A stretch of 12,082 nucleotides of DNA from Hydrogenophaga sp. (GTDB lineage: Bacteria; Pseudomonadota; Gammaproteobacteria; Burkholderiales; Burkholderiaceae_C). The stretch covers positions 1 through 12,082 of the forward strand of contig JAUXXN010000358.1 of assembly GCA_030684755.1 (NCBI GenBank), written 5' to 3'. Of this stretch, positions 7,640 to 12,082 are shown one piece after another. The notes under the pieces were generated by a model. It did no database searches. It saw only the letters and a program-made list of their open reading frames with translations, and was not told the origin of the DNA. The first letter of the stretch is position 1; each line of letters opens with the position of its first letter. The position numbers were made by a program, and so were the translations under genes.

Positions 7640-8082
7640 CAATACTGCTTGTAGGGCAGGAACTTGCCCGACATCACGATGTTCACGCGGTCGCCGTTCG
7701 GGTCGGCCTGGCGCTGCATGTCCATCTTGAAGTCGATGGCGCTCATGATGCCGTCGCCGAACTCTTCGTGGATCAGTTCCTTGAAGGTGGTGCCGTACAC
7801 GCTGACCAGTTCGTAGAAGCGGTAGATCAGCGGGTCGGTGGGCACGCTGGTGGGCAGCGAGCCTTTGTACGGCACGACCATCAGCCACTTTTGCTCGTCG
7901 GCGCTCAGGCCGAAGATCTCGCCCAGCGTTGCGGCTTGCGCCGGCGTGGCCGTCATCTGGCCCAGGCACAGCGCCGTGGTCCATTCCTTGGATTGGCCCA
8001 CCTTCTGGGCCACGTCGGCCCAGCTCAGGCCTTGGGTGACTTTGGTGTTGATGATTTTTTCGGTGACGTCGAGTCGGCTCAT
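7639..8082 (-). CDS. cynS: cyanase (cyanate hydratase/lyase)
   Basis: This 147-residue protein matches cyanase through its length. Cyanase condenses cyanate with bicarbonate to give carbamate, which decays to ammonia and CO2, in the cytoplasm as a decamer. The N-terminal half is a helical DNA-binding-like domain ([17 protein letters not shown]). The C-terminal catalytic domain contains [17 protein letters not shown] and [11 protein letters not shown], with Arg88, Glu91 and Ser114. These have exactly the spacing of the E. coli catalytic triad R96, E99 and S122. The ATG at 8082 has AGAGG 6 nt upstream. Upstream in-frame starts exist but would run into the ATPase gene and are not needed. It follows the ATPase gene by 37 nt and overlaps the DUF1348 gene by one base. 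No carbonic anhydrase gene accompanies it. The identification is very secure. Confidence 0.97.
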   Translation of the reverse strand: MSRLDVTEKIINTKVTQGLSWADVAQKVGQSKEWTTALCLGQMTATPAQAATLGEIFGLSADEQKWLMVVPYKGSLPTSVPTDPLIYRFYELVSVYGTTFKELIHEEFGDGIMSAIDFKMDMQRQADPNGDRVNIVMSGKFLPYKQY

Positions 8083-8088
8083 GGGTTG

Positions 8089-8093
8089 CCTCT
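8089..8093 (-). promoter_or_regulatory. ribosome binding site of cynS
   Basis: AGAGG on the minus strand lies 6 nt before the ATG at 8082. It fixes the cynS start at the residue that begins MSRLDVTEK, rather than at in-frame codons further upstream. Confidence 0.7.
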
Positions 8094-8119
8094 TGGTTGT
8101 GAATGAAATGAAAGTGAAA

Positions 8120-8914
8120 TCAGTGCGCCTTGGCGCGGCTGACGAGGAAATCAACGATGTGATTTCTGAGTTCGTAGTAACCATCCAGGTGGTGGAGTTG
8201 CGCACGCGTGCGGCTGCGCGGCAGCGGGTTCACCACCACCTCGGCCATGCCGCCGGGCTTGTAGCCTTGGTCGGTCTCGGTCCCGTTGCTCATGAGCAAA
8301 ATACGGTCGGCCAGCAGAATCGCTTCGTCCACGTCGTGCGTGATCATGAACACGGTCTGGTGCGTCTCGCGCACGATGCCCATCAGCTCGTCCTGGATGG
8401 TGCCGCGCGTGAGCGCGTCGAGCGCGCCAAACGGCTCGTCGAGCAGCAGCATCTTGGGCTGGATGGCAAAGGCCCGCGCAATACCCACGCGCTGCTTCAT
8501 GCCGCCTGAGAGCTGGCTGGGTTTTTTGTCGATGGCCGGGCTCAAGCCCACCATGGCCACGTGTTTTTCGACCTGATTGTTCACCTCGGCCTGGCCCCAG
8601 TCGGGCCAGCGCGACTTGACGGCAAATGCGATGTTTTGCCGCACGGTGAGCCAGGGCATGAGCGCGTGGCTTTGAAATACCACGCCGCGTTCCAGACTGG
8701 GGCCGCTGATCTCGCGGCCGTCCATGAAGCAGTGGCCGCTGGTGGCGGTGTCCAGCCCGGCCAGCACGTTGAGCACGGTGGTTTTGCCGCAGCCGCTGTG
8801 GCCGATGATGCAAACGAACTCGCCCTTGTCAATGGTGAAGGACACGTCGGCAAACACCGGTTTGTCGGCTTGGTAGGCCTTGACGAGGTGCTCGACTTTG
8901 AGGAAACCGGACAT
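8120..8914 (-). CDS. cynD: cyanate/nitrate-type ABC transporter ATPase
   Basis: This 264-residue ABC ATPase of the nitrate/taurine/cyanate (NrtD/CynD/SsuB) group powers import through the permease encoded just upstream. All motifs are intact: Walker A GHSGCGKTT (38-46), Q-loop Gln81 in VVFQSH, signature LSGGMKQR (135-142), Walker B MLLLDEPFGALD (155-166) and switch His193 in MITHD. The length fits a stand-alone ATPase, without the extra NrtA-like domain of cyanobacterial NrtC. The ATG at 8914 is preceded by AAAGG at 8 nt spacing. The frame is open to about 8992, but that extension overlaps the permease end and reads as non-coding. A 67-nt spacer separates it from the permease, and 37 nt from cynS. 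Substrate assignment rests on the linked cyanase; nitrate or nitrite uptake cannot be excluded from sequence alone. Confidence 0.92.
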   Translation of the reverse strand: MSGFLKVEHLVKAYQADKPVFADVSFTIDKGEFVCIIGHSGCGKTTVLNVLAGLDTATSGHCFMDGREISGPSLERGVVFQSHALMPWLTVRQNIAFAVKSRWPDWGQAEVNNQVEKHVAMVGLSPAIDKKPSQLSGGMKQRVGIARAFAIQPKMLLLDEPFGALDALTRGTIQDELMGIVRETHQTVFMITHDVDEAILLADRILLMSNGTETDQGYKPGGMAEVVVNPLPRSRTRAQLHHLDGYYELRNHIVDFLVSRAKAH

Positions 8915-8981
8915 TGAAGAAACCTTTTCAGTGGGTGCGTTCACAGAAGCCGTCAATGGAGCGCTTGCGCGCACGCTGGTG

Positions 8982-9845
8982 TCACTCCACATAGGTCACC
9001 GCCTTCTGCAACTGCGCAAACATGAGGTCCAGCAACATGCCCACCACACCAATCAACAGCACGGCAAAGATCACGTTGGTGAGCGACAGGTTGTTCCACT
9101 CGTTCCACACGAAATAGCCCACGCCGGTGCCGCCCACCAGCATCTCGGCAGCCACGATCACCAGCCAGGCAATGCCCATGCTGATGCGCATGCCGGTGAG
9201 GATGGTGGGCGCGGCGGCGGGCAAGATCACCTGAAACGCTTTGCGCAGCGGGTTCACCTCCAGCGTGCTCGCCACGTTCAACCACTCGCGCTTGACCGCC
9301 GACACACCAAACGCGGTGTTGATGAGCATGGGCCAGACCGAGCAGATGAAGATGACGAAGATGCCGCTCACGTCGGAGTCCTTGAGCGCGTAGAGCGCCA
9401 GTGGCATCCAGGCCAGCGGGCTGATGGGTTTGAGCACCTGCACGAAGGGGTCCAGTGCCTTGCGCATCAGGGGCGACATGCCGATCAGAAAGCCCAGCGG
9501 GATCGCCACCAGCATGGCCAGCAGGTAGCCCGCTGCCACGCGCGCCAGCGAATGCCCGAGCTGGATACCGATGCCCTTGTCGTTCGGGCCGTTGTCGTAG
9601 AACGGGTCCGACAGGTGCCCCCAGCTCGCCTGCGCCACCGCCCACGGCCCCGGCACCCCGGCGCTTTTTTCAGCGCCCGGGTCCTTGCCCATCATCTGCT
9701 GGTATTCGATCTCTTCGGCGGTCAGGCCAGCCGACGAACCACCGACCGACGGACCGCTGGTGGACAGCTCCCAGATACCAAGGAAGCAGACCAGCAGCAG
9801 CAGCGAGACCACCGCTGCGCGTGCGTTGAGGCTGATGCGTTTCAT
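8982..9845 (-). CDS. cynB: cyanate/nitrate-type ABC transporter permease
   Basis: This 287-residue inner-membrane permease belongs to the NrtB/SsuC-type (BPD_transp_1) family. It has a first membrane helix at about 10-27, a long periplasmic stretch at about 28-95, then about five further helices. The cytoplasmic EAA-like loop (EVNPLRKAFQVILPAAAPT, 196-214) contacts the ATPase. The ending AWLVIVAAEMLVGGTGVGYFV is characteristic of the nitrate/taurine permeases. The long first loop is as seen in NrtB proteins. The ATG at 9845 comes one base after the TGA of the binding protein (TGACATG), so the two are translationally coupled; no separate strong Shine-Dalgarno sequence is present. The family call is firm. 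Specificity for cyanate is inferred from the cyanase downstream. Confidence 0.92.
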   Translation of the reverse strand: MKRISLNARAAVVSLLLLVCFLGIWELSTSGPSVGGSSAGLTAEEIEYQQMMGKDPGAEKSAGVPGPWAVAQASWGHLSDPFYDNGPNDKGIGIQLGHSLARVAAGYLLAMLVAIPLGFLIGMSPLMRKALDPFVQVLKPISPLAWMPLALYALKDSDVSGIFVIFICSVWPMLINTAFGVSAVKREWLNVASTLEVNPLRKAFQVILPAAAPTILTGMRISMGIAWLVIVAAEMLVGGTGVGYFVWNEWNNLSLTNVIFAVLLIGVVGMLLDLMFAQLQKAVTYVE

Positions 9846-9846
9846 G

Positions 9847-11250
9847 TCAGGCTTTCGATATGGCGAAGCTCTTGGCGTAGGCCGCCGCCTTGGCCGGATC
9901 GAACTCTTTGCCCATGATCTGGTGCTTGGTGTAGGTCGGGCCGGCCTTGAACTCGTGCCCCAGGTCCTTCATGTGCTTGCGCGCATCGGTGATCAGGAAC
10001 ACCTTTTCAGCGATAGCTTTGTAGTCGACATCGCCCTTGACATAGCCCCAGCGCTGCATTTGCGTGAGCATCCACACCGCCATGCTCTGCCAAGGCATGG
10101 GATCGAAGTCGGCGCGGTCGGGCACCTTCTGGATCTGGCCCAGGCCGTCGGCGTACGTGCCGGTGAGCACCTGGCGAACCACAATCTCGGGCTGGTTCAG
10201 GTACTGCGACGGCGAGATCACCTTGGCAATAAGTTCGCGGTTTTTCGGCTGACGCGCCATGGCCGCAGCGGTGAGCACGGCGCGGTACAGCGCAGCAAAG
10301 GTGTTCGGGTTTTTCTGAATGAATTCGGTCGTGGTGCCGAAGGCACAGCAGGGGTGGCCGTGCCACAGGTCTTTGGTGAGCGTGTGCAGGTAGCCCACTT
10401 CTTCGTAGACGGCGCGCTGGTTGAACGGGTCCGGGCCAAGGAAGCCGTCGATGTTGCCGGCACGCAGGTTGGCCACCATCTCGGGCGGCGCAATCACGCG
10501 CAGCTGCACATCGGTGTCGGGGTTGATGCCGTGCTCGGCTAGGAAGTAGCGCAGCAGGAAGTTGTGCATCGAGTAATCGAACGGGATGCCGAACTTGAAG
10601 CCTTTCCAGTTCTTCGGGTCGCGGTTGTCTTTGTGGCGGATCGACATCGTGATGGCCTGGCCATTGATGTTCTGGATGGTGGCCACGTTGGTGGGCACCG
10701 TGTTGGAGCCCAGCCCCATGCTCATGGCCAGCGGCATCGGCGACAAGAAGTGCGAGGCATCGTATTCCTTGTTGATCACCTTGTCGCGGATCAGCGCCCA
10801 GCCGGCGGTTTTGGTGACTTCAACATTCAGGCCCTGCTTTTGGTAAAAGCCCAACGGGTGCGCCATGATCAACGGCGTGGCGCAGGTGATCGGGATGAAA
10901 CCGATCTTGAGGTTGGTTTTTTCCAGCGCGCCTTTTTCCTGTGCCATGGCCTGCATGCTGGCCACGGGCAACACGCTGGCTATTGCCGCCATGGCCGTGC
11001 CCTTGCCTACTGCGCGCAAAAAGCGGCGGCGTTCTTCGTCTTGCGGAAACAGCGCTTTCATCAGCGTGGCTTCAATGAATTCGTTGCTGTAGGCCTCGAA
11101 CTCGGCGGTCTCGCTGCGGGCACGCAGGGTGGCTGCGGCCTGGTCGGCGTTGACCTCGGCGTGGTGGTCGGCCACCGTGTGGTCACGGCCACAACTGCAC
11201 TTCATCATCAAAGGGCGGTCGGCATTGTAGGGATCGAAGAATTCGGACAT
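9847..11250 (-). CDS. cynA: cyanate/nitrate ABC transporter binding protein with Tat signal
   Basis: This 467-residue periplasmic binding protein of the NrtA/CmpA/CynA family should capture cyanate (or nitrate/nitrite) for the permease and ATPase that follow. The mature domain begins near NLKIGFIPITCATPLIMAHP and carries family stretches such as GFKFGIPFDYSMHNFLLRYFL and NIDGFLGPDPFNQRAVYEE. Export is by a twin-arginine signal: RRFL at 75-78, then a hydrophobic stretch and AMA|Q (about 103/104) as likely cleavage site. Unusually, about 73 residues precede the Tat motif, including MMKCSCGRDH with C18, C20 and H24, a possible metal or redox site that would stay cytoplasmic or be cut off. The ATG at 11250 has GAGG 6 nt upstream, which favours this long form over any start nearer the Tat motif. 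It is the first gene of the operon and nearly abuts the permease gene (1 nt between). Confidence 0.92.
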   Translation of the reverse strand: MSEFFDPYNADRPLMMKCSCGRDHTVADHHAEVNADQAAATLRARSETAEFEAYSNEFIEATLMKALFPQDEERRRFLRAVGKGTAMAAIASVLPVASMQAMAQEKGALEKTNLKIGFIPITCATPLIMAHPLGFYQKQGLNVEVTKTAGWALIRDKVINKEYDASHFLSPMPLAMSMGLGSNTVPTNVATIQNINGQAITMSIRHKDNRDPKNWKGFKFGIPFDYSMHNFLLRYFLAEHGINPDTDVQLRVIAPPEMVANLRAGNIDGFLGPDPFNQRAVYEEVGYLHTLTKDLWHGHPCCAFGTTTEFIQKNPNTFAALYRAVLTAAAMARQPKNRELIAKVISPSQYLNQPEIVVRQVLTGTYADGLGQIQKVPDRADFDPMPWQSMAVWMLTQMQRWGYVKGDVDYKAIAEKVFLITDARKHMKDLGHEFKAGPTYTKHQIMGKEFDPAKAAAYAKSFAISKA

Positions 11251-11256
11251 GGCACA

Positions 11257-11260
11257 CCTC
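11257..11260 (-). promoter_or_regulatory. ribosome binding site deciding the cynA start
   Basis: GAGG on the minus strand sits 6 nt before the ATG at 11250. It supports translation of the full form with the N-terminal cysteine segment, and argues against the upstream in-frame codon at 11313. Confidence 0.7.
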
Positions 11261-11366
11261 GTGAGTTGTAGACACGGTGTGCATTGCAAGCAGCGGGCCA
11301 GAAGCCGTGCCAAAAAGGGTTGTGTGCGTACAGGGGCTGTATTTCGCAGCAGAGGCCCCCACGCGG

Positions 11367-11384
11367 TGTAGGGCTGGCCCTACA
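11367..11384. promoter_or_regulatory. 18-bp palindrome, candidate operator
   Basis: TGTAGGGCTGGCCCTACA has perfect 8-bp arms around a 2-bp centre. It lies 23 bp past the response-regulator stop and 116 bp upstream of the cynA ATG. A hairpin with a 2-nt loop and no following T tract on either strand fits a dimeric protein-binding site better than a terminator. NarL/FixJ-type regulators bind inverted repeats of such size, so the adjacent regulator is a natural candidate, by inference. Confidence 0.5.
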
Positions 11385-11407
11385 AAATGCCGCCCAATCA
11401 GCCTGGT

Positions 11408-12082
11408 TCAGCCCGGTTTTGGAGCGCGAGCGTGGCGTTCGGCGTACAACGCCAGCTCGACGTCGTTCTTGGTGCCGGTCTTTTCCAGGATGCGTGCCCG
11501 GTAGGTGCTCACCGTGTTGGGCGCCAGGCCCAGCTGTGCACCAATTTCGCTCACGGTGCGGCCTTGCGTGAGCAAGCGGTAGACCTGGTACTCCCGGTGC
11601 GACAGCGCTTCAGGTCCGCCCTGGGCCGAAGCACTGCCCACCGCTGCGGCCAGCGCTTCGGCCGTGGCCTGGCTCAGAAACACGCCACCGCCCGCGGCCT
11701 TGCGCACGGCGGCCAGCATGTCGTCGGGGTCGGCGCTTTTGTTCAGGTAGCCGCAGGCGCCCAGGCGGATGCAGCGCACCGCGTATTGCTTTTCGGGGTA
11801 GGTGCTGAGCATGAGCACCGGCAGACGCGGGTGTTCGCGCTTGAGCGCTTGCAGCACATCGAGCCCGTCCAGCCCGGGCATGGCAATGTCGAGCAACACC
11901 AGGTCAAGCCCCAGCGGGCCGCCCAGTGCCTGCACCGTGGCCAGCACCTCGGTGCCCGTCTGCGCTTCGGCCACCACCTGCACGTCGGGCGCATCGGCCA
12001 GGATCTGCTTGAGCCCTTCGCGAACGATGCGGTGGTCGTCCCCGATCAGCACGCGGATGGTTTCGGGCAGGGTGTCAAACAC
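11408..12082 (-). CDS. NarL/FixJ-type response regulator, reaches window edge
   Basis: The 224 codons in the window encode a complete two-domain response regulator. The receiver domain (about 9-125) has acidic D15/D16, phospho-acceptor D65 in LVLLDIAMPG, S93 and K115. The C-terminal LuxR/NarL helix-turn-helix (about 158-215) shows LSHREYQVYRLL and SEIGAQLGLAPNTVSTYRARILEK. It should be phosphorylated by a partner histidine kinase, which is not in the window and may lie just to the right. The first codon in view, GTG at 12082, would give the usual short lead before the first strand and may be the true start, but the frame is open at the edge, so the gene could begin slightly further out. It points the same way as the cyanate operon and ends 157 bp before it, so it could regulate that operon; targets are unknown. 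Confidence 0.9.
   Translation of the reverse strand: MFDTLPETIRVLIGDDHRIVREGLKQILADAPDVQVVAEAQTGTEVLATVQALGGPLGLDLVLLDIAMPGLDGLDVLQALKREHPRLPVLMLSTYPEKQYAVRCIRLGACGYLNKSADPDDMLAAVRKAAGGGVFLSQATAEALAAAVGSASAQGGPEALSHREYQVYRLLTQGRTVSEIGAQLGLAPNTVSTYRARILEKTGTKNDVELALYAERHARAPKPG

Larger units (their letters stand above)
11251..11407 (-). promoter_or_regulatory. leader and probable promoter region of the cyanate operon
   Basis: This 157-bp gap separates the response-regulator stop from cynA and is the only space for an operon promoter unless transcription reads through. It contains the 18-bp palindrome at 11367-11384 and two small symmetric elements near the gene, TGCATTGCA at 11280-11288 and ACACGGTGT at 11272-11280. 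I cannot point to a convincing -35/-10 pair. TTGGCA at about 11311-11316 is a possible -35 with only a poor -10 (GCAATG) 17 nt on. Confidence 0.5.

Noticed and set aside
8880..9917. Plus-strand open frame of 345 codons opposite the permease gene
   Set aside because: His/Arg/Gln-rich composition typical of antisense reading; the opposite strand encodes a clear permease.
11293..11317. TGGCAC as half of a sigma-54 promoter upstream of cynA
   Set aside because: The -12 part is absent: at the required 10-bp spacing from GG the sequence reads GG, not GC, and the nearby TTGC is at the wrong distance.
1..12082. tRNA/rRNA genes, CRISPR arrays, insertion sequences, attachment sites
   Set aside because: Looked for on both strands by eye; no clover-leaf-like tRNA arms, regularly spaced repeats, transposase motifs or terminal inverted repeats with target duplications were seen.

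Overview
The window reads as chromosomal DNA of a high-GC betaproteobacterium, most likely a member of the Comamonadaceae (Hydrogenophaga/Acidovorax/Variovorax type). This is an inference from the strong G/C third-position bias and from protein style, not from a database match. Coding density is high. All genes except one lie on the minus strand. I see no rRNA, tRNA, CRISPR array or insertion sequence.

Region 1 (1-3672) is a divergent pair. A phosphoribosyltransferase-fold gene runs off the left edge on the minus strand. A 987-residue type III restriction (Res)-like protein, with a superfamily 2 helicase core and a C-terminal PD-(D/E)xK nuclease motif, runs on the plus strand. Only 45 bp separate the two starts. 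No methyltransferase (Mod) gene is present in the window, so this may be part of a defence or DNA-processing module whose remaining parts lie to the left, or a Res-like enzyme that works without Mod.

Region 2 (3716-7133) holds, on the minus strand, an RlmN/Cfr-family radical SAM RNA methyltransferase, a lipoprotein alpha/beta hydrolase and a YitT-type membrane protein. Short hairpins in the spacers at 3687-3711 and 4884-4920 may act as transcript ends.

Region 3 (7172-11250) is the core of the window: a cyanate uptake and degradation operon on the minus strand. Its order is substrate-binding protein (Tat signal), permease, ATPase, cyanase and a DUF1348/NTF2-like protein. Junctions are tight: TGA-1 nt-ATG between binding protein and permease, and a TGATG stop-start overlap between cyanase and DUF1348. 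The transporter would bring in cyanate (or nitrate/nitrite), and cyanase would convert cyanate plus bicarbonate to ammonia and CO2, for nitrogen supply or detoxification. The YitT gene follows 38 nt later and may be co-transcribed.

Region 4 (11251-12082) has a 157-bp leader with an 18-bp palindrome (TGTAGGGC-TG-GCCCTACA), then the gene for a NarL/FixJ-type response regulator that reaches the right edge of the window. The regulator and the palindrome are candidates for control of the cyanate operon; no LysR-type cynR and no carbonic anhydrase gene (cynT) is visible.

The points most worth following up are the orphan Res/phosphoribosyltransferase pair, the cysteine-containing extension ahead of the Tat signal in the binding protein, the DUF1348 gene overlapping cynS, and the operator-like palindrome.
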